Positions 1 to 11,900 of a DNA stretch of 64,000 bases are shown piece by piece. Where the stretch lies: contig MU270098.1 of the NCBI GenBank assembly GCA_021432635.1, positions 186,001 through 250,000 on the forward strand, read 5' to 3'. The position numbers and the translations under genes are program-made. Below the pieces are notes generated by a model that was not told the DNA's origin, searched no databases, and was given only the letters and a program-made list of their open reading frames with translations. The stretch's first letter is position 1. Every line of letters starts with the position of its first letter. This DNA is from Thozetella sp. PMI_491 (Eukaryota > Ascomycota > Sordariomycetes > Chaetosphaeriales > Chaetosphaeriaceae).

Positions 1-820
1 ATAACGTTACGGTTGGCTGCTGGACCAACAGTTGTACGGCTGTACGATGGCGGTACGATGCCGGCCGGGCAATGGGCCGAAGGAATAGGCAATTATTGAG
101 CTGCTGCAGCCCCTGGTTGGGCGGAACAACTCGCAAGGGCTCGCGACGGCGGTCAAATGACCTGGCAGTGCTGCCGAACTTTGTTGCCCAAAGAGGAAAT
201 TTTGCTGGATGGGCCCGTGGTGCTGACCCGGCTTGGCAACTCGGCTCCTCTAGTCCAAGTTATTTGGGCACGAATTTGGCAACGAAATTGAGCTATGCTG
301 CCACTGCCGCCCGGCGCCCGGGAATCAAGTCAGTGGCGCCTCGGCCCCTTTGCATTTCCCCGAGGCCCCCTATGTCGCAAGGTCCCGGGGTCGCCTTTGC
401 CTTTTGGCTCTTGCCACGACGGCAGCGATTCGCAGGGTGCAACGTCTTTGTTCGCCGGATGCGACCTCGCCATGCACGCCATGTTTAGGCACCCGTCAGT
501 TGTCTCCCCACAGCTGGCTGCACTAGGCTAAACCATGAGTTTTTTGACCGAACTTGGCCGTGATTGGCCCCGAATCTCTTTTTCCAAGCCCGTAGCTTAG
601 CTAAGGCACCACTCTGGGTGCTACCGCGCTATAGTTATCCCCTTGTTGACCTGGCCGCTCCTGCTCGGGAGTCGCGACCCAGCCGCAAGAATATAAGACA
701 TCATGAGTCCCCCCTTGACGGTTGTGGTCCTCTGGTTCTGGTGCAAACGGACTTGAACTTGCCTTTTCATCGCATCCGGTGTCCAGCGCTTCCCTCGACG
801 ACGCCGATCTTAGCTCGAAG
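1..820. other. Gene-free stretch, promoter of the GH55 gene
   Basis: No convincing coding region is seen. The open frames here overlap in several frames, carry no family motif and look like chance ORFs in GC-rich DNA. A TATA-like ATATAA lies near 690, about 130 bp before the GH55 start codon. Confidence 0.5.
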
Positions 821-3426
821 ATGAAGACCTTTTCGCTTGCGGGCTGCATCGCCCTGCTTTCGGCCATCTCGTCGGCCCACCCCCTGGACGCGTTCTCGTC
901 TGGTGTCGAGACGAGGCAGAGCGGCTCTACATGGTTCCTGCCCAACCTCGACCACACGTCCGGCCCAGTCCGCGGCTACGTCCCGAATCTCTTTAACAGC
1001 GGCGGGCAGCAAAACTTCACCTACCCTGTGTATAAAAGCATCAACTCGGGCGACTCCCAGGGCTTTATCAATGCACTGTATTCTGATGGGCCCAGCGGCG
1101 GCCAGCGAGACAATTGCTGGCTGGCGGGCCAGCCTCGTGTCATCTACCTGGCTCCTGGTACGTTGTTGCGGTTCACACACTCTGGCGAGCCGGACCTTCT
1201 AACCCGCCTATCTAGGAACCTACACCTTTACGTCTACCGTGTTTCTTGACACGGACACGGTCATCATTGGTGATGCCAAAAACCCACCGACCCTCCGCGC
1301 CGCCGCGGGCTTCAGCGGCAACTACCTCATTGTGGGCGGCCAAGGAGATGGCGATGCTCGCCCGTGCGGCGGCTTCGGTGGTGAAACCCACTTCTCCGTC
1401 ATGAGTACGTCGTAATCCTTTGTCGAAGGTGCTCTGCAATGTGATATACCAGATGGGCTGACAAGATCCCACAGTCAAGAACGTCATTCTCGACACTACA
1501 GCCAATGCAGGCAGCACCGGGTTCACGGCTCTGAGCTGGGCTGTTGCTCAGAACTCTGCTCTGGTGGGTCGTCCGCGATTGAATGTGTTGTTTATCTCGC
1601 GGTGCAGGCCATACTGACATAAGCACGTTAGGTCAATGTGGAAATTACCATGCCTCAGGGTGCCCACACTGGTAAGTGCGATCGCTCTGGTTCCCATACA
1701 CAAAACCTCCTCGCTAATTCCCTTCTCCCTAGGTATTGTTGTTGGCCCCGGTTCGACGCTTTCGATCTCGGACGTGAAGTTCAACTTTGGCAATGTTGGT
1801 TTGCACTGGAGCGGTAATTCCTCCCCTTCTCTCTGATCAAGCAGGATGTCAAATTAACGATATCCCAAAGGCCACCAGCAGGCTCAGGTTAGGGGCATGA
1901 CTTTTAACAAGTGCACTACTGGCTTCCTTATCGATGGCGGATCTACCATTAGCGTGATTGCCCCGACGTGCGACACGGTTAGCTTCTGCATCGTCCTCAA
2001 TTCCGGAAACCCCTGGCTGGCCATCATTGACGGCACAAGCATCAACGCCGGCGACTTTTTCACTAGCACCCCAGGATTCCCGAACTTCATGCTGGAGAAT
2101 ATCTCTAAAGACACTACCCACTCCAACATGGTCACGGTCGGCGGTACAGTCAAGGTGGGTGGCGTTACGAGCTTGGGTACATATATCTATGGCAACACAT
2201 ACGGCGCCAATCCCATCTACCAGACCAGCCCCACTGCAAAGGCGATTAATCGGCCCGCAGCACTCGCCCCTGGAGGCAAGTACCCCCTCATCAAGGCGCC
2301 CCAGTACGCAGACAAGACCGTCTCCGATGTTGTGAACCTTAAGGACGTGAATCAGAATGGTGGCTTCAACCTCCATGGAGACGGATCGGTCGACGATACG
2401 GCGGCGCTCCAGGGAGCCCTGAATAGCGCGGCGAGCCGAGGCAAGGTCGCCTATCTGCCCTTTGGCATCTACAAGGTGACTTCGACCATTACAATCCCTC
2501 CTGGCACCGAGCTTTACGGCGAGGCCTGGTCCACTATTTCCGGCTCCGGCAGTGCTTTCTCGTCCGAGTCGAACCCCACTCCGGTTGTGCAGATCGGCAC
2601 GCCGGGCCAGAAGGGCACTGCTCACATCCAGGACCTCCGCTTCACTGTCAACGAGGCGCTCCCCGGCGCGATTCTGCTGCGGGTCAACATGGCTGGAAAC
2701 AACCCTGGCGACGTTGCGATCTTTAACTCACTCAACACCATTGGCGGCACGCGCGACACGTCTCTTTCCTGCGGCGACGAGTCTAACTGCCGCGCCGCCT
2801 ATCTTGGTCTGCACCTCGCCGCTGGCTCTTCTGCATACGTTGAGAACTTCTGGTCGTGGGTCGCAGACCACGCTACCGACAACAGCGGCAAGGGCACTCG
2901 CACCGCGACTAAGGGCGGCGTGCTTGTCGAAGCCACCGCGGGAACCTGGCTCGGCGGCCTGGGATCAGAGCACAACTGGCTGTACCAGCTCAGCTACAAC
3001 AACGCGGCTAACGTGTTCGTCTCCCTCCTTCAGAGCGAGACCAACTACAACCAAGGCAACCACGGGGCTGCGCTTCCCGGGTCGCCGTTCACGGCGACGA
3101 GTGCGGATCCCAACTTCTCGTGGTGCTCGGGCGGCGATACCGTCTGCCGCATGGGCCTCGCGCAGTACTTCACCGGCAGCAACAGCAACATCTACCACTA
3201 CGCGGCCGGCAGCTGGAACTTTGGGTCCCTGACGAACGTGGACCAGGGGATTATGAACTACATCCACGACACCATCACTAACGCGAACCTCCACGGGTTC
3301 ACGGCTGGGCCTAACGTCGCGGAGATTATGCGCCTGCCTAGCGGTAAGGTGTTTGGAAACGCTGGCAACGACGGTTTTGGCGGCTCGTGGCAGACGTTGG
3401 TGGCCGACATCACGAGCCAGACGTGA
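821..3426 (+). CDS. Secreted GH55-type beta-1,3-glucanase (pectate-lyase-like beta-helix)
   Basis: Exons by inspection are 821-1157, 1216-1404, 1475-1563, 1632-1671, 1733-1813 and 1871-3426, giving 763 codons. All introns are GT-AG. The start was chosen because the first residues (MKTFSLAGCIALLSAISSA) form a clean signal peptide. Two halves resemble tandem right-handed beta-helices. The second half opens with a GDGSVDDTAALQ stretch like the GDGxxDDTxAxQ of Pectate_lyase_3 / GH55 proteins. Members of this family are extracellular exo- or endo-beta-1,3-glucanases acting on laminarin, callose or fungal wall glucan. The first half has a weaker version of the motif, so other beta-helix hydrolases are possible. 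Codon use and GC-rich third positions look like a normal host gene. The catalytic residue was not assigned. Confidence 0.85.
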
Positions 3427-3672
3427 CGAGTACGGGAACTATAACAGGTGTGGTGTATATATCGAAGTGGCAGCTCCGCTGGCTGTCAAAGAACCGTAAA
3501 TAAGATTGATAGAAAGTACATTATCCAAGAATCTGGCCAAGATGCTCACGGGCGTTATGTTTCAAGCATGCAGCTTTACGGGTAGTAGCGAGAGTGTGAC
3601 CAAGAAACAAAAGGAATAACCACGTGGAGCTTATTTTCTCCATAGTGACACTTTACTGGATTAGCTGTTCTC

Positions 3673-5553
3673 TTAATTTGAAGATCGAGATGTAATTTGC
3701 CCGCTTTCGACCTCTGTTTCCAACTTGGGAGCATGAAGCGACTTCCATGGGTTGAACAGGCTTAGGAAGAAAGAGAGGCATACGGCGGCAAAAGCGATTG
3801 CAAGTCCAACCTTGATACCATCCATGTATGCTAGCAGAATACCGGGGATTTGCTCCGGAGGGAACGTCTTGCGAATCTCAGTAGCGCCTATGTTAAGAAC
3901 GTGCAAGGGGTCAACGTTTGGCGCGGTGGAGGCGAGGGTGGCAAGCATCCGGTTCCCAAAAGCGGACTGCGCTGCAGCCAGGAGGAATGCACCGCCGACT
4001 GTCTGAAAAACTGATAAATGTTAAAATATGTAACTAGTGAGTGCATAAGTGAGCGACAAGGACTTACACAGAATGATAGCCGTGGCGGCCGCGATGTCCT
4101 GTGCCTTGCAACTGCTCTGGGCAACAATCATGGGCACTTGAAAGCCGATACCCCAACCGACACCGGCGATGAGCTGAAATCCGACCCAACGGCCGGTTCC
4201 AGTTCCGATATCGAGGGTGTACAGTGTCCCGGCGCCGATGGTGGCAATGGCGGCTCCTAATGCCATCAGAGGGGTCGCAGTACCGGTCGACGTGATGAGG
4301 CCGCCGGACAGGACCGTGAATATCGTGAGAGAAAGAATCAGGGGCAAGTTTCGTACGCCCGATTCAGTAGGGCTAGTATTGCCGACACTCTGGAAATAGA
4401 TGGGTAGAATGTAGAGCACGGCGTAGTATGATCCGGCAAAGAAGAACTGGAAGGCCGAACCAACCCAGATGCAGCGTTTCGCAAGCAGTCTGGGCATCAA
4501 CATGGCGCGATCATCCTGCAATATTTGGGAAAGAACAAAGAAGATGAGCAGCAAAGCGAAGCCAGCCAAGAGTCCGCTCACGTTCCCCGAGCTCCAATCG
4601 TAAGTAAGGCCGCCGTACTGCAGTGCTATAAGATAGCATATCATGCAACCCATTACCAGTACTGTACCTAGAGGGTCCATTTGGAGGAACTTCTCTATAA
4701 GGCCAGCCACAGCCGGTTTGGCAGCAGGTGGCGTGCGGAAGAATAGCATAATAATGAGAGACGAAAGGCCTCCGATGGGCAGGTTGATGTAGAAGCACCA
4801 GCGCCATGACACGTGGTCCGCAAACGCACCACCCACGAGCGGGCCGATTACCGAAGACACTCCGTAGGTTGCCCCGAGGATCCCCGTGAACATTGGTCGT
4901 TTCTGGGGCTCTGCAGCAAAGGCAATAAGCGTATATGTGCCGCTGCTGACACCAGCTGCCCCGAGTCCGGCAATCGCACGTCCGACGATCTGTTATTTGC
5001 CAGGTAAGCGGATGTTTGAGGAGAGGTTTTATACCACGCACTAGAGCCGCAGAGCTAGGAGCGACTGCACAAACCAAGCTTCCCACTTCGAATATGAAGA
5101 TGGAGAGCAGGAACGTGGTCTTAAGGGGAAAGTATTTGTAAGCCTTGCCCCAAGTCGACTGGAACCCTCCGATTGTAACGAAGAACGCGGAGCCGTACCA
5201 CGGGACATCGAGGAGGGTGCTGAATTCGTCGGTAATCCGCGGAACTGCCGTAGCTACAATTGTCTTTGCGGTCAGTTAGCAGGCCGTGTCGACGAAATCG
5301 ATAGGGACGAGGCAGTACTTACCAAGTCTGGAGAGATTAGGAACATGCTCAGCACAAGTGCGACGACAACCATAGCCAGTTTGAGGCCCTCGGGGTACTC
5401 TGAGGAAGAGGATGAGCCTGGCGGCGGCTCTGTTGACTTATTCCGAGAGCTCATTTCCCTGTCCTCTATTCCGTCAAACGGTGTGATGTTGGAAGCCATT
5501 TCGGTATCAGGCTTAGTCTGCTCATGCCAGGTTGAGTCTGATCCAGAGGACAT
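3673..5553 (-). CDS. MFS drug/toxin efflux pump, DHA2 (14-span) type
   Basis: Exons in transcript order are 5553-5323, 5263-5042, 4989-4068 and 4010-3673, giving 570 aa. The N-terminus is hydrophilic, acidic and Ser-rich. It is followed by [16 protein letters not shown], the first span typical of fungal DHA2 pumps. [13 protein letters not shown] and [20 protein letters not shown] match the conserved antiporter region around span 5, and the C-terminal tail is charged. The family exports toxins, drugs and secondary metabolites across the plasma membrane by proton antiport. An ATG further upstream (5604) is in frame, but 5553 starts a better tail. The gene is divergent from the Zn2Cys6 gene at 6130, and their shared 576-bp promoter holds a CCG/CGG dyad. 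The substrate cannot be told from sequence. Confidence 0.9.
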
Positions 5554-6129
5554 GACTAATGGTTTGTAGAGGTCCTTGCAATGTCGGCAGGTTAGGTTCA
5601 ACAAAGTAATAAAAAGGCACGCTGGTTCTAAAGGTATTTAAGTGGGATGAGAACTCGGGATCGCCCGGGCTGTGGCCTCGCTCCTTGCAAGGTTACTTGC
5701 GGATTAAGAGGTATCATGTTGGTAATCCGGGGGTATCTTTGCGGCACAGTCTTGCGAGATCTGCAATTGCATGCAATACCAGCTCAAGTTCTGGACCGTT
5801 TATTCCTCGCCGCGCAGTATTCGGTCGAATTCATCGGGCAACCAGCCGAGTATGGCGAACAAACAAGGGTTCACGAGGTGGTATTATTGACACCCCAAGA
5901 GTGTGATTATAATTCTCGCCTAAAGTTGGTTGTTCCGCCGAAAGGCCGAGGCGCTAAGCACCTCGGCGGAACAAATGTCCCCAACATCGACACATGGGTT
6001 GTGCTGTCTTCTCCACCGATTCCGAATTACCAACTTCACTTGCACTTGGTCCAGGCGCGGTCTAACGAGCAAGAGCCCCGACGAATTTGTAAACTCGGCT
6101 GCCCAAGTCATGATTTTGAAGTGTTGAGC
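5554..6129. promoter_or_regulatory. Divergent promoter shared by MFS pump and Zn2Cys6 regulator
   Basis: This 576-bp stretch separates two divergent start codons. An open frame covers part of it on the plus strand, but nothing before 6130 resembles a regulator N-terminus. The dyad at 5930-5974 is described separately. Confidence 0.6.
5930..5974. promoter_or_regulatory. Perfect 12-bp inverted repeat with CCG/CGG triplets (candidate zinc-cluster operator)
   Basis: TTGTTCCGCCGA (5930-5941) faces its exact reverse complement TCGGCGGAACAA (5963-5974) across 21 bp. A second, nested pair is CCGAGG (5946-5951) and CCTCGG (5961-5966). Zn2Cys6 dimers bind paired CGG/CCG triplets, so this fits an autoregulatory or pump operator. 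Binding by the neighbouring regulator is inferred, not shown. Confidence 0.5.
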
Positions 6130-8551
6130 ATGGACACAGTTGGGATGTTTAGTCCGCCGAGCACGCATGAGCCGCCAGGTACTAGTGCATCTGAAGCGAA
6201 GCGTAGGAAAACCCGGAAAGGCACTCGCAGCTGCTGGGAGTGCAAACGTCGCAAGGTATGTCGCCCAAAATAGACCTACTTCTCTGGTTCCTCTAGGGCT
6301 TGGTCGGCCTTTCTTGGGAGCTCCATCGTGCTTACCGAAAGTTGCGGTATAGGTTCGCTGCGAGTTCAGCTCGCCCGAGGATGCCGTCTGTATTTGCTGC
6401 CGCCGACGCGGCGCAGACTGCATAAGCCAAGAGTTCCCGGAGGACACCCCGTTGATCGAGGTCGAACGGAGCCACAGTAGCCACGTAGACGAGCGCCTGG
6501 CCCGGGTCGAGAGTATCGTCGGCGAACTAGTCAAGTTGATCAAGAGCAATCCCACGGCGATCACGACTCCTGACACTGCACGAACCTCGTCAACCCCGAT
6601 TCATCTTTGGGATCGCGGGTCAGAGACTGTCACGCGTGCAGAGATCTACGCTCCTCGTGCGCATAGCTCCGAACCGATACATCACGCAGCGTCGAGAGAA
6701 TGCTCCGTGGTAAGTGAAGTGCCTGGCCTGTTTACACAGAAAGCTAAATAACCATGCCAGGAAGTACCTAATGAGCACGAAAAGCTGTCCCACGAGCTTT
6801 ACATGTCCTTGCCTAGCCGCGAAGATGTCAAGCGGATATGTGATGCCGCCAGGGACCTTCCCTTCTATCTCATCCAGTACATGCAACAGCCGCAACTCGG
6901 TATAACCCGTATCGATATTGAAAATACCAAGCAAAGACTACTAGACGCTCCAGGGCCCAACGCACATCCCATCCTCATCGCTAGGCACATACTCACCCTT
7001 GCCATTTTCCTCCAATACCTTCACCAGGACTGTCACGAAGACCTAAGCGGTATGTCCGAGGCACCATATGCCATGATGCAGCGGTTGGCAGATACGGTGA
7101 TATTATTTATGGCGCCCCACGGAAAGCTCCTGGGTAGCGTTGAGGGTGTTGAGTGCATCGTCCTGGAAGGGACGTTCTATGCCAACCTCGGAAGCCTACG
7201 TAACGCTCTGATGTCGTTTCGACGCGCAATCGGGATCGCTCAGCTCATTGGGATGCACCGCCCTGCTTGTCGACAGCTGCTTAACTTCTTGGATTCAGAG
7301 CACAAGATGGCAGACCCACAGTTCCTATGGTTTCGTATCATGTATGTGGACCGCTTCTTATCCCTCAAGCTCGGTCTGCCGCCGGGTTCGCCGGGCAATT
7401 CTTTTATGCGCGAGAGTGAGATGGCGGCGGACACTCCAATGGGCCGGCTAGAGCGCATTCACGCCTCCGTGGCGGAGCGTATATCGGTACGAAATGATGC
7501 ATATCCTTGCGTGCCTCACTACCGCGTCACGCAGGAGATCGATGACGAGCTCCAAAAGGCAGCAGGGGCTCTGTCTGGCCAATGGTGGCTTGCGCCTAAC
7601 CTATCAGGCCTAAATGACCTGACGCTGTTTCGAGAGACACTGAGGCTGGTGAACCAGCTATACCACTACAACCTCCTCAACCAGCTACATCTCCCGTATA
7701 TGCTGAGTGGTAGCTCTGTGGCAGATGAGGAGGTGCACCAGAACTACGACTACTCCAAGCTCGCTTGCACTAATGCCAGCCGCGAGATCCTAAGTCGTTT
7801 CATCATGTTCCGCCGCTTCAATCACGCCATATTCTGCTGCCGCGCCATTGACTTTTACGGCCTAATGGCGGCCATGACCCTCCTTCTAGCACATCTGAAC
7901 AGTCATCGCCAGGACTCCCCGCATGGATCGCCTTCTAGCCACCTGTTGGCACACCAGCGACTCGTCGACCGCGCTATGATGGAGCAAGTCCTCGAGAGCA
8001 TGGACCGTATGGGCCGGCTGAACAACGACGCGTTGAGCGAGCAGAGCGCGACCTTGGTTCGTCGCCTGCTCACCATCGAGAACGAGGCTGCCGAGGGCCG
8101 ATCCTTCCGCACGAAGATCGCGCATGGGGTAGAGTCGGCGTCGGAGAAGGCTAGAGCTGCAAAGGATACCGGCGGGGACGAGCATGTATTGAGCTTGCCA
8201 ATACCATACCTTGGGGTAGTTAAAATCTCCCGGCTTGGAATTATCTCCCGAGAGGCGCCAGGAAATGATGCACGGCGGCAAGACGGGCCGCTGCCGCCTC
8301 AACCGTTACAGGAGGGGAATGCATGCACGATCGAGCCCGGTCAGTTTATCACTCCCATATCGACTACAGTTGAGGGGGTGAATATGCAACAGCTGCAGTG
8401 CATGCATCCCACATTCATAGGAGACACGAGCGACTCGGTCTTCCAGGGTGTTGATCTCGCCTTCTTCAGCAACCTCATGAGAGGAGTGTCTGGGGCTGAG
8501 GATACGGCCGCCTGGAGCGACAGTTGGAACACATGGCAGGCTGACACTTGA
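6130..8551 (+). CDS. Zn(II)2Cys6 transcription factor with fungal-specific regulatory domain
   Basis: Exons 6130-6255, 6353-6709 and 6761-8551 give 757 aa. The zinc cluster is interrupted by intron 1 and has cysteines near residues 35, 38, 45, 55, 58 and 65 (CWECKRRKVRC then CICCRRRGADC), preceded by a basic KRRKTRKGTR arm. A linker with a heptad-like stretch (HVDERLARVESIVGELVKLI) could dimerise the protein. The long central part (ANLGSLRNALMSFRRAIGIAQLIGMHR and the flanking helices) fits the fungal_trans middle homology region. It is likely a nuclear regulator. Its head-to-head position with the MFS pump suggests that it controls the pump and perhaps the ABC transporter that converges on its 3' end. 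The inducer is unknown. Confidence 0.9.
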
Positions 8552-8981
8552 CCGATCTACATCGGGAAGTCCTACGGGCTAGGAGGAGATTTGTTCTAGA
8601 CCTTTTCCAACCCTGTTGAATGAGTTGTAAATCTCTAGAGAGTTATACTAATACCTGTTACGCGACTAATACGTCGAAAAAAATCTATGTAAAAAGTAGA
8701 TAAAAGACCTCAGTATAAAATGATAAGTAAAACAGTCTAGATCTTACGTTTTAACAGATATAATATCATCTATAGAGATTACCTTTACGCCTTTCATTCT
8801 ACCTTTTATTGTTACCGCTAGTACTTAGCAAAACCCTTAGTTAAATTTTCCACTACTTTCCACAGGACCAGGCACCGCGCAGCGCTATTTTAGTTGAGTA
8901 AAATAGCTTCACACCTATATATTCCGTGAGAGGCCTAGCTAGGGAAACGAGGGCTTATTTATTACCTCTGTAATGTATTAT
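8552..8981. other. AT-rich spacer between two converging genes
   Basis: This 430-bp stretch is markedly richer in A and T than the flanking coding regions and has no open frame of note. It probably holds both 3' untranslated regions. It could be an old RIP-affected repeat, but I recognise no element. Confidence 0.5.
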
Positions 8982-11900
8982 TTACATCGGATTAGCTACT
9001 ACACCCTCAGATATTAAGACCACCTTGTCGAATATGTCGAGTCTTGTAGTATGATGCGTTATTATAATAATAGTGCTGCTTGGACGGGCTTGAAAGATAG
9101 CTCCAACCACAAGTTGGTGAGTAGCTATGTCCATTCTATAAGATAGAGAAGGTCAGTGAGTATAGCAGGCGAGAAAGAAGGAAAAGAAAAGTCAGAAGAG
9201 GAAAAGCGATGTACAAACCCGCTAGTCGGCTCATCCATGATGTATACCTGGGAGTCTCTAAGCAAAGCTCTAGCGATTGCAATTCGACGCTCCCACCCGG
9301 GGGAGAAGTGACAATCGCCCCAGAGCATGTCGAGATTGACTGTTATGTCTTCCGGGGCAGTGGCAACAATCAATTTCACCATGTCCATGATCTCAGCATC
9401 AGAATGTATGCCCTGGGGGTCAATATTACATCGGACTGTAGCAAGGCTGTTGAAAAAGCTTTCTTGCGGGAGGCCGCTGATTCGCTGTCGCAGGACTTGG
9501 CTAGGTACTGTCTCGATATCAAGGTTGTCAATATGGACGGTACCTTTCTTTTTGGCAACTTGTTTAAATAATAGCTGCATCAATGAGCTCTTGCCGCTAC
9601 ATATGGAATGTCAGTCGCGAATCATTTACAAGAAGTAAAGATGTCCATTTACTTACCTTCCGGTTCTCCCAACAACGGCCACCTTCTCGCCATTGCGTAT
9701 TTTCAGGTATATGTTGCTCAACGCCTCAATCTCCCTTCAACCGGGGTCAGTAAGGAAGAAGTGCAGTGGAGGAACAAAACGCCGGGGAAGTATACACAGG
9801 CGAATAGCAGCTAGTAGTATGACGGTGTAACAGACGGCTTACCCGTAGACGGCCGATACATTCTCAAGCACGACGTTTCCCGTGCGAGGCCAGTTATTTG
9901 CTACGTGACATATTGCTTGATCAGCATCCTCGCTAGGAGTGTTAGTCACGAACTCGCGGATCCGCCTCACAACACCAAAGGAAGACTCGAACAAGGTCCA
10001 CCAGTGGACTAGTAGCCGCAAGTCATTCCCCGCGGAGATGGTATTGACCAGTGCTAAGCCGGCCCATCCGATGTAGATCTGGCTCCTAAGTCCCACGACT
10101 AGGGCTGCTAAGGTACCCGCGATGGCGGCATTCAATAGGCCGAGAGACAGCTGCAGCCAAACCTGGAGAGACCGAAAAAGGTATCCTGGTTTCTGAGCCT
10201 GGTTCACCCGTTCTATAAGGAGCTGGCGGATACTCGCCTCCATGCCAAAAGCGCGGATCGTACAACGGCCCTCGTAGCTGGCACCGAGAGTCCCTAGCAC
10301 TAACGCTTGGGCAGAAACCTGGAGAATACGAAGCTGGGACGACGAGGCCAAATACCGCCGCTGGACTGGCCAGAGCACACATAGTGCTACAGCCATGCTG
10401 AGAAGTGTATAAACGGAACCGGCTGCGAAAACGCCGATGGACCCGAGAACCGCGGCTGCCGCTACAACCAAAGTTCCGTATTAGCGCTTGGTACGAAAGG
10501 TATTGGCACAGACGCAGCCCCTTGGAAAGCATGGCAGCACATACCGAACACAGTATTGAGAAGTGCGAGCGGAAGCTCGAGATCAAGCACCTCTGTGTCC
10601 TGCGTAAAACTTTACATCCCTCTAATGTCAGAACAATTGCATGTCATAGTCGTGGACTGATATTCCTGTTGGTCAGCTATTTGGGTTGCCCTTACCGGTT
10701 GAGAATATCGCTTGCTTTTGTCTCGGATATGTGAACTGGCGAGCTTCAACGTCGGTTAGCTATGAACCGGCGCAGGAATAAACCTAGGCCAACTTACTGA
10801 ATCAAGGCATTTACCATTTGCTTGTGCAATCTAATGGCGGATGACGGGATTATGCGAGTGAAAAAGATGCTGGGCCCGAGCAATGTCAGCTGTGATGAGC
10901 TACGAGAAAAGTGCATAGGGTTTTGTTTCAGACGCACACGCAGAAGCCCAAGGTAAAAAGCACACCAGATAGGATGAGAAGGGCATACAGGCCCACGTAG
11001 AATCCAGTAGGGTGATAATTTTCTCCGTCATGGTAGCTCCCAGCCCAATACGAGAGAAAGAAAGCTGTTAAACATATAGTATTAGTAAAGTCCAAGGATA
11101 TTATTACGTGGAACCGGAGGTGCTTACGGCTCGCCTTGTCAACTCCGGCTTTGAGAGCGATCAGAATCAAAAGCAATGAGATGTTGAGGAAGCCGAAGGA
11201 CTTCAAGTAAAGTCGGTAGTCTTTTAAGGCACCATATCTCCCCGTCGAGACCAAAGATGAAGAGGCGGCATTAGCATTGTCTGTCTCCTCGTCAAGTTTC
11301 AATTGTTCCTCTGGTTTGGCATTTGAACTAGCTGACGCGGATGGTTGGGGGGTGTGGCTGTTAGTCGTAATTGCCTCGATAAGTATGGTTGTGTCGGGCT
11401 CAGGTCTTTCCGCCAATACCTTCACGACGGACGCACAATTGTCCAGGTTAATAGAGTCGTGAGCAATACCTTCGAGGATAGCCGGCGCTCCTATGGATTT
11501 TTATCAGTCTTCTCACTATATATTAGAACACTCGCTATAGTGGCGTAGCACTAAAAGTCATGACTTACTAATTGGCGAAGACAGCACAATTGCCGTGTGC
11601 CTTCTACGGTCGAAGAACAGACCACTGCAACCAAAGAGGACATCCCGAATTTCGCAGACGGTTCGTGGATCAATACCGGTGAAAACATCGTCGAGAATAA
11701 GTAGGTCGCTCTGTTGATATAACGCCCTAGCGAGAGCGAGCCGCTTCCTCTGCCCACCGCTGAAGGCCGACCCAGCCGTGTCGAGAATGACGGATGCATC
11801 TCCACCCTCCCATCGACCGATATCCTCGCTTAGACCACAGCAATCTAAAACCGCTGTGTAAAGCTCAGCGTCATAAAGGTTTTGAAGAACCACGTTCTCC

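Noticed and set aside
72-531. Two overlapping plus-strand open frames
   Set aside because: No motif, signal peptide or protein-like composition; overlapping frames in GC-rich DNA are expected by chance.
1849-2625. 258-codon antisense frame inside the GH55 gene
   Set aside because: It is a shadow of the GC-rich GH55 coding frame and has no family motif.
5647-6129. Upstream extension of the Zn2Cys6 gene at 6130
   Set aside because: The frame is open, but its translation is unlike a regulator N-terminus and would run through the CCG/CGG dyad. The ATG at 6130 sits shortly before the basic arm.
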